From positions 4,813,501 through 4,877,500 of the forward strand of contig NZ_CP033334.1 of NCBI RefSeq assembly GCF_013170705.1: DNA of 64,000 nt. The letters are read 5' to 3'. Position numbers and translations under genes: made by a program. Every line of letters starts with the position of its first letter. Position 1 is the stretch's first letter. Of the stretch, positions 19,332-27,679 are shown piece by piece. The notes beneath the pieces were generated by a model. It was not told where the DNA came from. It saw only the letters and a program-made list of their open reading frames with translations, and made no database searches. The DNA is from Mesorhizobium loti (GTDB taxonomy: Bacteria > Pseudomonadota > Alphaproteobacteria > Rhizobiales > Rhizobiaceae).

Positions 19332-20090
19332 TCAAGTGCCGCGGTCGGCGGTCTCCCATTCGGGCGGCTGCCATCGCCGGTCGAACCAGCGCAGGCCGAA
19401 GAAGCCGGCGACGAAGCCGCCAATATGGGCCTCCCAGGCGATCTGTCCGTCCACTCCGGGGGCAAAGCCGAGCAGGCCGGTGGCGAGATTGATGATCATC
19501 CACACGGCGAGAAAGATCACGACGCCGCGCAAGCGCAATACGACCGCGATCGGCAGCACGGGGCCAGCGAAGGCAGCCTTGCCGGCCGATCGGTCGGTGC
19601 GGAAACCGAAACGCGCCGCGGCCCCCATCATGCCTGATATGGCGCCGGAGGCGCCGACCAGCGGTGCCTCGCCATAGGGGTGCATGGCCCAGAAAAGCGC
19701 CACGGAAGCCAGTCCGGTGGCCGCAAAGAACAGGGCGAACCAGAGCCCGCCGAGACGATTGGCCAGTGGCGAGCCAAAGGCGGCGAGCCAGACCATATTG
19801 ATGGCGATATGCGCAAACCCGCCATGCATGAAGGCGTAAGTGAAGGGCCGCGTGAGCAGGAACCAGTCGAAGCCGTATTGGCCGGTGTAGAGGACGGGGA
19901 TGAAGGCCCCGTCGTACAACAGCGTCATCTGTTGAGCGTCGTTCAGCACATATTGCTGCAGCAGGAAAACGACCGCGCAAATGCCGATCACCGCCAGCAC
20001 GACGGGCGGCAGATTGAACACCGGCTCGCGCCGGGGCTCCGGCATCGGTTCGGCGTGTTCGCCCTCGGAAGGATCTTGCGGTTCGCTCAT
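19332..20090 (-). CDS. rhomboid family intramembrane serine protease
   Basis: A 252-residue integral membrane protease with about six membrane segments after a short acidic cytoplasmic tail. The catalytic serine is in G-A-S-G (about residue 150), and the partner histidine is in the A-H-I-G-G-F segment near residue 226; the membrane H-x-x-x-N motif (H-I-A-I-N-M-V-W) is also present. It cleaves transmembrane substrates that cannot be predicted here. The start at 20090 begins at M-S-E-P-Q-D. Confidence 0.92.
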   Translation of the reverse strand: MSEPQDPSEGEHAEPMPEPRREPVFNLPPVVLAVIGICAVVFLLQQYVLNDAQQMTLLYDGAFIPVLYTGQYGFDWFLLTRPFTYAFMHGGFAHIAINMVWLAAFGSPLANRLGGLWFALFFAATGLASVALFWAMHPYGEAPLVGASGAISGMMGAAARFGFRTDRSAGKAAFAGPVLPIAVVLRLRGVVIFLAVWMIINLATGLLGFAPGVDGQIAWEAHIGGFVAGFFGLRWFDRRWQPPEWETADRGT

Positions 20091-20107
20091 CTGCAATCGC
20101 ACTCTAT

Positions 20108-20156
20108 TGGTTCGATATGGGGGCTGGTTCGATCTGGGGCTGGTTCGATCTGGCAG
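20108..20156. repeat. 16-17-bp x 3 tandem repeat upstream of the rhomboid gene
   Basis: Three copies of TGGTTCGATCTGGGGC-like units (17, 16 and about 16 bases) lie 18-66 nt before the rhomboid start codon. They could be a direct-repeat operator or simple slippage. Confidence 0.8.
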
Positions 20157-20159
20157 CAT

Positions 20160-20510
20160 CTAGATCATGGTCAATGGAACCGCAAACAGCGAATCGCCTT
20201 GGTGCGAATCAAAAAAGAAGCCGTCCAAGGTTTCCCTTGAACGGCCGGTCGAGCCCCCTGCTCCCCTAAAACTCTTGACTGAAGTGCTGCCGATCGTCGC
20301 GAAACGACCGCTTCTGGAGTGGTTTTGGTGTGCCACGGGGCCTGCCCGGGCGCAACGTAAACCAGTTGTTAACCTTAACGGCCCCGACCCGTGAACAAGT
20401 GTTAACGACGCTGGCACGCTTCCTGCTCCGCAACGCATGTAGGTCATCGGAGGGCGCCCTTCTGTTCACCGATGGGACATCAGACGACAGAATGCGCGGA
20501 GCAGCATACC
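20160..20510. other. intergenic region with TTAAC half-sites
   Basis: No convincing gene in this 351-base stretch; short frames on both strands lack ribosome sites. Three TTAAC pentamers occur in the middle, two of them separated by a single base, followed by another about 30 nt later. TTAAC is the half-site of CtrA, the alphaproteobacterial cell-cycle regulator, but the spacing does not match the canonical 7-base gap, so this is only suggestive. Confidence 0.35.
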
Positions 20511-21143
20511 ATGAACCAAAACGGATCGATCACGCTGTTCCATTATTGGAACCGTCTGCGTGACGGACGCCCTGCCCCGAAGCGATCGGAAGTCGAACCG
20601 GCCGATATCAAGTCGTTGCTGGCCGATACGTTCATCCTGGAAAGGGACACACGTGGGCAGCCGGTGTTCCGCCTGGCCGGCACCAGGCTCTGCGCCTGCT
20701 ATGGCCGCGAACTCAAGGGTTTCTCCTTCCCGTCACTATGGCGCGAGAAGGATCAGCGCTTGGTTTCAAGGCTGATTCATGGGGTTTTCGATCAGAAATC
20801 GGTCGTGTTGATCATATTCGAGGGCTTCAGTCGCAACGGCCGCTCGAACAAGTTCGAACTGCTTGCCTTGCCGCTTGACGGCGGCATCGAAAACCAGCGC
20901 TGCCTCGGCGTGGTCAGCGCCGTGGAGAAGCCATTCTGGCTGGGTGCCGACCCGATCACGGACGCACTGATCGATTCGATCCGTGTCATCGATCCGGAGA
21001 AAGAGCTGCTCAACAACCGTCCGGCGATCGACGTCCCCTCGCTTGTTCCAGCCGAACTCGATGCGCCCGATACGATCTCGGCGCTTGGCCGGGCGCGCCG
21101 CATCCGCCATCTCGTCGTCTTTGACGGCGGGCGCGAGGAATAG
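20511..21143 (+). CDS. PAS-domain protein (PAS_5 / DUF1-type)
   Basis: A 210-residue protein with the N-terminal L-F-H-Y-W-N-R-L-R-x-G-R-x-P-x-R signature of the alphaproteobacterial PAS_5 family, then D-T-F-I-L-E, R-L-A-G-T-R-L-C and a central W-R-E-K-D. It has no effector domain. The family is often paired with PilZ genes, and indeed a double-PilZ gene follows 120 nt downstream on the same strand. The ATG at 20511 fits family N-termini. Confidence 0.88.
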   Translation: MNQNGSITLFHYWNRLRDGRPAPKRSEVEPADIKSLLADTFILERDTRGQPVFRLAGTRLCACYGRELKGFSFPSLWREKDQRLVSRLIHGVFDQKSVVLIIFEGFSRNGRSNKFELLALPLDGGIENQRCLGVVSAVEKPFWLGADPITDALIDSIRVIDPEKELLNNRPAIDVPSLVPAELDAPDTISALGRARRIRHLVVFDGGREE

Positions 21144-21263
21144 TTGATCATGCCACGGGTGCCGCAGGCTCGTTTTTCCCCTTTGTTAACCCGCTTTGTT
21201 GTAATTCTCCGGTGAAGTCCTTCGCATCGACGCGCGGGAATGCCAAACGGGGTGTAGGCAGTC

Positions 21264-21881
21264 ATGAGGTCAGCGGCGGTCGACTACGCGCCGTCCCAAG
21301 CTGAAAGGCGTAACTTTCAGCGCGTCCGGGTCAAGATATACGGGCGATTCATGCTGGAAGACCGCACCGAGCATCCTTGCCAGGTCGTCGACATGTCGCC
21401 CGGTAACGTCGCGCTCCGCACCGATCGCATCGGCATGCCCGGCGAAAAGGTGATCGCCTATATCGACCATATCGGCCGCATCGAAGGCGTCGTCACACGC
21501 ACGCTGCAGGACGGCTTCGCCATGACGGCGATCGCGTCCGACCGCAAGAAGGACAAGCTTGCGGCGCAGTTGACCTGGCTTGCCAACAAGCACGAACTCG
21601 ACCTGCCGGAAGACCGCCGCCACGAACGCGTCGCGCCGCGCAACCCGACCAGCGTGCTGCAACTCACCGACGGCCGTCAGTACCAGTGCCGGATCATCGA
21701 TCTGTCGCTGTCGGGCGCGGCGATCGAAATCGACGTCAAGCCGGCCATCGGCGTCCAGGTCATGCTGGGCACCATGCGTGGCCAGGTCGTTCGTCATTTC
21801 GAGGATGGCGTCGCCATAGAATTCGCCGTCATCCAACGTCCCGAAACGCTCGATTCCGAATTCAACACGCCCCGCGCCTGA
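21264..21881 (+). CDS. tandem PilZ-domain protein (putative c-di-GMP effector)
   Basis: The 205-residue protein contains two PilZ units. The first has R-R-N-F-Q-R at about residue 15 and D-M-S-P-G-N; the second has R-R-H-E-R-V near 118 and D-L-S-L-S-G-A. The second keeps the canonical R-x-x-x-R and D-x-S-x-x-G residues that contact cyclic-di-GMP; the first deviates (G-N instead of G-G/G-A), so it may not bind. It follows a PAS_5 gene and ends at an intrinsic terminator. Confidence 0.92.
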   Translation: MRSAAVDYAPSQAERRNFQRVRVKIYGRFMLEDRTEHPCQVVDMSPGNVALRTDRIGMPGEKVIAYIDHIGRIEGVVTRTLQDGFAMTAIASDRKKDKLAAQLTWLANKHELDLPEDRRHERVAPRNPTSVLQLTDGRQYQCRIIDLSLSGAAIEIDVKPAIGVQVMLGTMRGQVVRHFEDGVAIEFAVIQRPETLDSEFNTPRA

Positions 21882-21902
21882 CCGGCGCGGGCAAGCAATC
21901 AA

Positions 21903-21927
21903 GCCGGCCCTTCGCGGCCGGTTTTTT
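21903..21927 (+). terminator. intrinsic terminator after the double-PilZ gene
   Basis: CCGGCC (21904-21909) pairs with GGCCGG (21916-21921) around a 6-base loop and is followed by six T's. Confidence 0.9.
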
Positions 21928-22174
21928 GTTGCGGCAATCATCCAGGAAAATTTCCGGAAGCGGCTGAACCGCGCGGCAGCCCAAAAGTGGCCACCCGCCC
22001 CATGGGCAGCGAAGCCCTCACGCTCTTCACAAACTGATAATCCAAACAATTAAATACCAAAATGATTCAAATTTTATGTTTATTCTACTGGCGTTTTACT
22101 TAAAGTCTGCTTCGCGCCTTTGCGTCAAATAAATCCACATGTGGCAATGTCTCCTTCGAACGGGGAGACTAGAA

Positions 22175-22783
22175 ATGAAAGAAACGAGGGGCAAGCTGTT
22201 GCTGATGGCAATGGCGATGCAGCTTTCCGCCTGGGGATCAGCATATGCCGCGGGACCGGCCTATATGCACACCGGCGGCCGTACCACGCAGCCTGTCGGC
22301 CACTACGAATTCTGCCAGCGCATCCCTGGCGAATGCAACGAGAAGACGCCCAAGGGCGCCCCAGTCGACCTGAGCCGCAAACTCTGGGCGACGATCGTCA
22401 GCATCAACAATTCGGTCAATAGCCGCATCAAACCGCGCACCGACATGGAAAACTACGGTGTCGAGGAGTACTGGGCCTATCCCGACAACGGCTACGGCGA
22501 TTGCGAGGACTACGCGCTGGAGAAGCGCCGCGAACTGATGGACGCTGGCGTGCCGGCGGGTGATCTGCTGATGACGGTTGCACGCCAGCCGAATGGCGAC
22601 GGCCACGCCGTGCTGACCGTGCGCACCAGCCTCGGCGAGTTCATCCTCGACAATCTGGAAACCAAGGTGCTGTCCTGGACGGACACCGACTACACCTATC
22701 TCAAGCGTCAATCGACGGAAAACTCCGGCGTTTGGGTGACGATCAACGACGGCCGTTCCGACGCGGTCGCCAGCGTCCGCTAG
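22175..22783 (+). CDS. BTLCP transglutaminase-like cysteine peptidase
   Basis: A 202-residue secreted protein with a signal peptide ending at A-Y-A (about residue 26). The catalytic triad of the bacterial transglutaminase-like cysteine proteinase family is complete: Cys in G-Y-G-D-C-E-D-Y, His in G-D-G-H-A-V-L-T, and Asp in I-L-D-N. Related periplasmic LapG proteases cleave surface adhesins under c-di-GMP control. No LapD or adhesin partner is adjacent, so that role is not implied. The start at 22175 has a GGGGAGA site. Confidence 0.9.
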   Translation: MKETRGKLLLMAMAMQLSAWGSAYAAGPAYMHTGGRTTQPVGHYEFCQRIPGECNEKTPKGAPVDLSRKLWATIVSINNSVNSRIKPRTDMENYGVEEYWAYPDNGYGDCEDYALEKRRELMDAGVPAGDLLMTVARQPNGDGHAVLTVRTSLGEFILDNLETKVLSWTDTDYTYLKRQSTENSGVWVTINDGRSDAVASVR

Positions 22784-22790
22784 TGCGCCA

Positions 22791-22865
22791 GCATGTCGCC
22801 CAAAGCGGCAGCGGTTTTGCGGCATGCATGGAACAGAAATTAAGCGCATCGCGACGCGCTTGAGG
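22791..22865. repeat. degenerate RIME-like palindromic element
   Basis: The stretch from GCATGTCGCCCAAA to the GCGACGCGCTT arm matches, in opposite orientation and with deletions, the intact RIME-type element at 62648-62753. It shares the CATGTCG arm, the GGTTTTG segment, the GCATGCAT middle and the GCGACGCGCTT arm. It lies directly after the stop of the BTLCP gene. Confidence 0.6.
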
Positions 22866-23040
22866 AGAAACCCGGTCGAGTCCCCACCCTCCCCGTCCCC
22901 AACGACCGGGTCAAAGGAGCCGGCCCCGTCCCCGGGCCGGCTCCGCCATTTCCGGGGTAGCTGCTAAAATTGATCCCAATTCCATGGCATGGTGCGTTCG
23001 CGCCCTATATCTCCAGAAGATATCAGCAGCAGGAGGCCTT

Positions 23041-23793
23041 ATGCCGACCGAAGCTCGATCACCGCGTCTTGCGGTTCTTATCGACGCGGACAACACCTCC
23101 GCCAAGATTGCCGACGGTTTGTTCGAGGAGATCGCGAAGATCGGCGAGGCCAGCGTGCGCCGTATATATGGCGACTTCTCCAGCACACGGTCCAAGAGTT
23201 GGGCAGACATATTGGCGAAGCACGCGATCATTCCTCAGCAGCAGTTCGCTTATACCACTGGCAAGAATGCTTCCGATATTACACTGGTGATCGACGCGAT
23301 GGATCTGCTCCATAGCGGCCGTTTCGACGGTTTCTGCCTGGTTTCTTCCGACAGCGATTTCACGCGGCTCGCTGCGCGCATACGCGAACAGGGTGTCGAT
23401 GTCTTCGGGTTCGGAGAGCAGAAAACCCCGGAGAGCTTTCGGCAGGCTTGCCGCAGATTCATCTACACCGAAAACCTTCTGCGTGGCCCGGCGAATATCC
23501 CGGACGCCGCGCCCGCATCGAAGCCGCTTCAATCATCCAGTGCCGCGCTGCCGATACTCAAGAAAGTCATCGGCCAGATGGACAGCGAAGATGGCTGGGT
23601 GCTGCTCGGCACGTTCGGAAAGCAGCTCTCGAACCTCTTCTCCGACTTTGACCCTCGCACCTACGGTTTCGGCAAACTGAGCGACCTGGTGAGGAATACA
23701 TCCGAATTCGAGATCGAAGCGCCCAAAGGGGGAGCCATGCGCATTCGAATCAAGCCTGCGACCGTAAGGAAAGGAAAGAACAAATCCGCCTGA
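23041..23793 (+). CDS. NYN-domain nuclease-like protein with C-terminal OST-HTH/LOTUS domain
   Basis: The 250-residue protein has an N-terminal NYN (PIN-like) domain: A-V-L-I-D-A-D-N near residue 12, D-A-M-D-L-L near 85, and V-S-S-D-S-D-F-T near 103, supplying the acidic metal-binding cluster. From about residue 170 an OST-HTH/LOTUS-like domain follows (D-G-W-V-L-L-G-T-F-G-K-Q-L, then F-G-K-L-S-D-L). This is the LabA/DUF88 architecture, expected to process RNA. The start at 23041 follows AGGAGG. Confidence 0.92.
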   Translation: MPTEARSPRLAVLIDADNTSAKIADGLFEEIAKIGEASVRRIYGDFSSTRSKSWADILAKHAIIPQQQFAYTTGKNASDITLVIDAMDLLHSGRFDGFCLVSSDSDFTRLAARIREQGVDVFGFGEQKTPESFRQACRRFIYTENLLRGPANIPDAAPASKPLQSSSAALPILKKVIGQMDSEDGWVLLGTFGKQLSNLFSDFDPRTYGFGKLSDLVRNTSEFEIEAPKGGAMRIRIKPATVRKGKNKSA

Positions 23794-23840
23794 TCCACGC
23801 GGGACTGCCGTCCCCGCACCCTGTCAGTTGGGTCATGACC

Positions 23841-24368
23841 TCAAAGCTTCTTCAGCCCTGCCTTGAAGCGCTTGCCATTTGCGACGTAGTGCGCGGCCGA
23901 GGCGCGCAGCCTGTCGACGGCCGCGTCGTCCAGCACCCTGATCGCCTTGGCCGGCGAGCCGACGATGAGCGAATTGTCGGGAAATTCCTTGCCTTCGGTG
24001 ACCAGCGCGCCGGCGCCAACGAGCGAATTCCTGCCGATCCTGGCGCCGTTCAGCACGATGGCGCCCATGCCGATCAAGCTGTTGTCGCCGATGGTGCAGC
24101 CATGCAGCATGGCCCGGTGGCCGATCGTGCAGCCCTCGCCGACGGTCAGCGGAAAGCCGGGATCGGTGTGCATGACCGTGTGTTCCTGCACATTGCTGTC
24201 AGCGCCGATCACAACAGGTTCGTTGTCGCCGCGAATGACGACGCCAAACCAGAAGCCGGCATTGCGGCCGACGCGCACATTGCCGATCAGCGTCGCATCG
24301 GGCGCGATCCAGTTTGAACCCGCATCCTCGAAGCTGGGCTCTGTTCCGTCGATCGCATAAAGCGGCAT
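23841..24368 (-). CDS. gamma-carbonic-anhydrase-like hexapeptide protein
   Basis: A 175-residue left-handed beta-helix protein built of hexapeptide repeats, of the YrdA/PaaY type. The three zinc histidines are placed as in the family: one in E-H-T-V-M-H and two in I-G-H-R-A-M-L-H-G. Enzyme activity in this subgroup is variable, so carbonic anhydrase function is family-based inference. Confidence 0.92.
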   Translation of the reverse strand: MPLYAIDGTEPSFEDAGSNWIAPDATLIGNVRVGRNAGFWFGVVIRGDNEPVVIGADSNVQEHTVMHTDPGFPLTVGEGCTIGHRAMLHGCTIGDNSLIGMGAIVLNGARIGRNSLVGAGALVTEGKEFPDNSLIVGSPAKAIRVLDDAAVDRLRASAAHYVANGKRFKAGLKKL

Positions 24369-24387
24369 TGTCGGTCTCCGAATCGTC

Positions 24388-24714
24388 TCAGATGCCGGAC
24401 CCTAGGAGACTGATCATCCATGAGGCAATGGCGAGCGTGACAATGCCCAGCGCCAGGGACCAGGCAATCGCCGTGCAGCCGCATGACAAGAGCGCGACGG
24501 TCGAGATGCGACCCTCACGCCGCGCATCAAGGGCATCGTTGACCAGCATGAACGGCCCGGCGCCAGCCGTGGCTGCCAGCGAGCGCAGCACATGCGAGGG
24601 CGATACGTAGGGTTCGGTGAAGGCGACCTTGCGGCCTGATATCAGTTCCATCGCCGAGCCCGTCAGGCCGCAAACCGTCAGCCCGACGAGAAAAGCAAAC
24701 AGGAAGAGTTCCAT
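24388..24714 (-). CDS. conserved small membrane protein of unknown function
   Basis: The 108-residue protein has an N-terminal membrane segment starting right after M-E-L-F, a central amphipathic stretch with S-G-R-K-V-A-F and G-P-F-M-L-V-N-D, and one or two C-terminal membrane segments. The start at 24714 follows AAGGTGG. I do not recognise a function. It lies 19 nt upstream of the gamma-carbonic-anhydrase-like gene in the same direction. Confidence 0.75.
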   Translation of the reverse strand: MELFLFAFLVGLTVCGLTGSAMELISGRKVAFTEPYVSPSHVLRSLAATAGAGPFMLVNDALDARREGRISTVALLSCGCTAIAWSLALGIVTLAIASWMISLLGSGI

Positions 24715-24846
24715 CTGGGCCACCTTAACCTTCCATTTACCATGAAATCGCACAGTCGTTTCAGGAAGGCTGCAAGAGCCGTGCCGCGTGATGTGTGCCG
24801 CCGAGGCACAACTGGAATGGCGGACGAGCGGTGGATGAGGACCGAG

Positions 24847-25578
24847 ATGAAGCAGGCAGCGATCGCCGACGGCCCGGAACTCACCGTGGTCGATTCCATG
24901 CTGATGAAGCGGGTGTTCTACGCCTTCGCGGCACTTGCCTTGCTGTCCGTGGCGATCAGCCTTGGCGGCAAATGGTTCGGCCATTCGATCGCCATGGCCG
25001 GATACACGGATGATCCTACCATCCGCCAGGTCGTCATCGGCAACAATGTCATCGCGGTGCCGGCCAATTTCATCCGTTTCGCCCAAGCCCGGCGCGATGG
25101 CATCGCCTCGCGTCTCGACCTTTATCTGCGCTATCCCCAGATGGACGGCTACAGCGAGGCTGCTCGCGACGATTTCAATCACTCGGAAGCCAACAGGAAC
25201 ATCGTCTTCCTGTCCTTCGAACCGCAGATGATGTCGCGCGACATGAGTGGCCGGTTCGCGCCGATCTACAGCGCGCTCATCGTCCAGCCCGGCATTCCGG
25301 GACCTGGAGGCACGACGGTCTACGGTTTCAACGAGAAATCAGGGTATCTGAACGAGGTGCTGGTTGTCGGCAAGCGCCCGGGCAAGGATCCCTTCGTGGC
25401 TCGCTGCCTGAGCGGGCCGAGTGCCGATCAATCTCTGGCGCCTTGCGAGCGAGACGTCCATGTCGGCAACGATCTCAGCCTCACCTACCGTTTTCCCAAG
25501 GAATTCCTCGGCGACTGGCAGACGCTCGACGCGGCGATCACGGCCGAGGCCGGGCGATTCCTGAAGACCGGACATTGA
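24847..25578 (+). CDS. conserved hypothetical protein with one membrane anchor
   Basis: The 243-residue protein has one hydrophobic segment near residues 25-45 and a predicted periplasmic domain of about 190 residues. Landmarks include a V-P-A-N-F-I-R-F-A segment and L-Y-L-R-Y-P-x-M-D-G-Y. Two cysteines (R-C-L-S and P-C-E-R-D) may form a disulfide outside the cytoplasm. Starts at 24817, 24835 and 24847 are all possible; 24847 has an AGG-type site at good distance. It ends at a strong hairpin. Function unknown. Confidence 0.75.
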   Translation: MKQAAIADGPELTVVDSMLMKRVFYAFAALALLSVAISLGGKWFGHSIAMAGYTDDPTIRQVVIGNNVIAVPANFIRFAQARRDGIASRLDLYLRYPQMDGYSEAARDDFNHSEANRNIVFLSFEPQMMSRDMSGRFAPIYSALIVQPGIPGPGGTTVYGFNEKSGYLNEVLVVGKRPGKDPFVARCLSGPSADQSLAPCERDVHVGNDLSLTYRFPKEFLGDWQTLDAAITAEAGRFLKTGH

Positions 25579-25581
25579 TGC

Positions 25582-25614
25582 AAAGACAGGCCACGCCCGG
25601 CGCGGCCTGTCTTT
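25582..25614. terminator. bidirectional intrinsic terminator
   Basis: AAAGACAGGCC (25582-25592) is perfectly complementary to 25604-25614 around an 11-base loop, with short A and T flanks. It separates the convergent hypothetical gene and the DUF3126 gene. Confidence 0.8.
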
Positions 25615-25626
25615 GGATTTGCGGGC

Positions 25627-25830
25627 TCAGCCCAGATCGATGTCGAGGATCGCCATCGAGAAATTGTAGTCGCCGTCATCCTCGTCCTTGAAGACGATGC
25701 CGAGGAACTCGTCACCGACATAGACTTCGGCCGAATCTTCCTTGCGTGGCCGTGCCTTGACCTCAAGCTTGGGGTTCTGGAAGACGCGCTTGAAATAGGC
25801 GTCCAGCTTTCTGATTTCGTCCGGCTTCAA
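25627..25830 (-). CDS. DUF3126 family small protein
   Basis: A 67-residue acidic protein starting with TTG at 25830 behind GGAGAA. It carries the family core K-P-D-E-I-R-K-L-D-A-Y-F-K-R-x-F and the closing F-S-M-A-I-L-D-I-D-L. The longer in-frame reading from 25956 adds 42 Arg-rich residues that do not look coding. It lies 150 bp downstream of cysE in the same direction, an arrangement recurrent in Rhizobiales. Function unknown. Confidence 0.85.
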   Translation of the reverse strand: MKPDEIRKLDAYFKRVFQNPKLEVKARPRKEDSAEVYVGDEFLGIVFKDEDDGDYNFSMAILDIDLG

Positions 25831-25980
25831 CAGTCTTCTCCGATCATCGGGCTTGCTGGTTTGAAGGGCGCTTCTGGCACGTCGACAATGGCGATGTAAA
25901 GGCAAGCCGGCCGTATTGCACCGGAAGCGGCGGCTACCGGGCACAATCGCAATCACGCCGGACAGCGCGCCGGCGCGGAA

Positions 25981-26829
25981 TCAGATGTCGAAACTGATCA
26001 CCTGGTCCATCTTCTGCGACGGCAGGAGCTGGTCCATCTGGCGCGAGGGCTGGTCGCAGCCGGTCTCGCCGACCACGCGGGCCGGCACGCCGGCAACCGT
26101 CTTGTTGTGCGGCACGGGCGACAGCACCACCGATCCGGCGGCGACCTTGGAGCAATGGCCGATCTCGATGTTGCCGAGGATCTTGGCCCCGGCGCCAATC
26201 AGCACGCCACGGCGGATCTTGGGGTGACGGTCACCGCCTGCCTTGCCGGTGCCGCCCAGCGTCACGCCGTGCAGGATCGATACATCGTCCTCGATCACCG
26301 CGGTCTCGCCGACGACCAAGCCGGTGGCGTGATCGATGAAGATGCCCTTGCCGATGCGCGCGGCCGGATTGATGTCGGTCTGGAAGACCGAGGACGAACG
26401 GCTCTGCAGGTAGAGCGCGAAATCCTTGCGGCCCTGGTTCCACAGCCAGTGCGCCAGCCGATGGGTCTGGATGGCGTGAAAACCCTTGAAATACAGAACC
26501 GGCATGATGAACCGGTCGCAAGCCGGGTCGCGGTCGTAATAGGCCTGGATGTCGACGCGCACGGTGGTCGGCCAGTCCTTGTCGTCGGTCAGCATGGTCT
26601 TGAAGGTCTGGCGGATGAGATCGGAGCCGATATCCTGATGGGCCAGCCGTTCCGCGATCCGGTGGATGACGGCCTCTTCCAGGCTCTCCTGGTTGAGGAT
26701 CGTCGAATAGAGGAAGGCGGCGAGCAACGGATCGCGGTTGACCGCGTCCATCGCCTCGTCGCGGATTGAACGCCAGATCGGATCGACCGGCTGCAACGCG
26801 CTGTGGCGGGAAATGCTGATGCTGTTCAT
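25981..26829 (-). CDS. cysE: serine O-acetyltransferase
   Basis: This 282-residue enzyme acetylates L-serine for cysteine synthesis. A helical N-terminal domain (to about residue 160) is followed by a left-handed beta-helix with the catalytic region D-I-N-P-A-A-R-I-G-K-G-I-F-I-D-H-A-T-G and H-G-V-T-L-G-G-T-G-K. The C-terminus ends in a hydrophobic Ile; in CysE the C-terminal tail with terminal Ile binds cysteine synthase. The start at 26829 matches family N-termini and has an AGGA site. Confidence 0.96.
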   Translation of the reverse strand: MNSISISRHSALQPVDPIWRSIRDEAMDAVNRDPLLAAFLYSTILNQESLEEAVIHRIAERLAHQDIGSDLIRQTFKTMLTDDKDWPTTVRVDIQAYYDRDPACDRFIMPVLYFKGFHAIQTHRLAHWLWNQGRKDFALYLQSRSSSVFQTDINPAARIGKGIFIDHATGLVVGETAVIEDDVSILHGVTLGGTGKAGGDRHPKIRRGVLIGAGAKILGNIEIGHCSKVAAGSVVLSPVPHNKTVAGVPARVVGETGCDQPSRQMDQLLPSQKMDQVISFDI

Positions 26830-26975
26830 CGACGTCTCGTCCTGCGTCCTGCTGGCTTGCCTGTTGTGCTTGCCTGCTATCTGGCCGCACATATAAGCCA
26901 GATCATAGCACGATTGAACTCAATTTTCCTTAGTGCTTCGTCAAATGGATTTGGTTCGCAGGAATTCAAGCAGCC

Positions 26976-27581
26976 ATGGAAAACGAACCCTTGATCGACC
27001 CGGCTCTGAAAACCGAGTTGTCAATGCTCTACCAAGCCGAGGATCGCCACTACCACAACCTCGCCCATATCGAGGCGATGCTGGCGCTGGCCGGCGATTA
27101 TCGAACGCTGCTCGACGACCCCCGGGCGGTTGAAGCGGCGATCTGGTTCCACGACGCCATCTACGACAGCAAGGCCAAGGACAATGAGGCCAGAAGTGCA
27201 GCTCTTGCCGAGAAAAAGCTTGTGGGCAGCACCGATGCCGGGCGTCTGAACCGCATCAGCGCGATGATCCTCGCCACCGCCACGCACCAATTGCCTTTGT
27301 TCGACAACGCGGCGGCAACACGCGACGCCAGCCTCTTCCTCGACATGGACCTGTCCATCCTGGGTAGCGCGCCGGATGCTTTCGACGCCTATGAGCGCGC
27401 GGTCCGCCGCGAATATGGCTGGGTGGAGGAGCCGATGTGGCGTGCCGGACGGGGTGCCGTGCTGAAGGATTTCCTCGCCCGCCCGCATATCTTCCATACG
27501 CAGGAATTTCGCCAGCGCTTCGAGCCTCAGGCCAGGCTGAACATGGCGCGCTCGCTGGAGACCCTGCAGAAGCCTTCGTGA
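26976..27581 (+). CDS. HD-superfamily predicted metal-dependent phosphohydrolase (COG4339-type)
   Basis: The 201-residue protein has the metal-binding pattern of a compact HD domain: Y-H-N-L-A-H near residue 29, W-F-H-D-A-I-Y near 61, and a later T-H-Q acidic/histidine segment. Such proteins are often annotated as NMDAR2C subunit-like by transfer, which is misleading. Substrate unknown. The ATG at 26976 starts just before E-N-E-P. Confidence 0.85.
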   Translation: MENEPLIDPALKTELSMLYQAEDRHYHNLAHIEAMLALAGDYRTLLDDPRAVEAAIWFHDAIYDSKAKDNEARSAALAEKKLVGSTDAGRLNRISAMILATATHQLPLFDNAAATRDASLFLDMDLSILGSAPDAFDAYERAVRREYGWVEEPMWRAGRGAVLKDFLARPHIFHTQEFRQRFEPQARLNMARSLETLQKPS

Positions 27582-27679
27582 TTTTTCGCTCTGGTTCTCC
27601 CGGCTTTCGCACGCGGCCCAAGGAGGCAGAACTGCGAGACACCGATATCGTCAAACGTGAACTCTTCTGAGGTGCCGAC

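Noticed and set aside
20355..20410. CtrA binding site upstream of the PAS gene
   Set aside because: TTAAC half-sites occur but not with the TTAA-N7-TTAAC spacing; kept only as a remark in the region entry.
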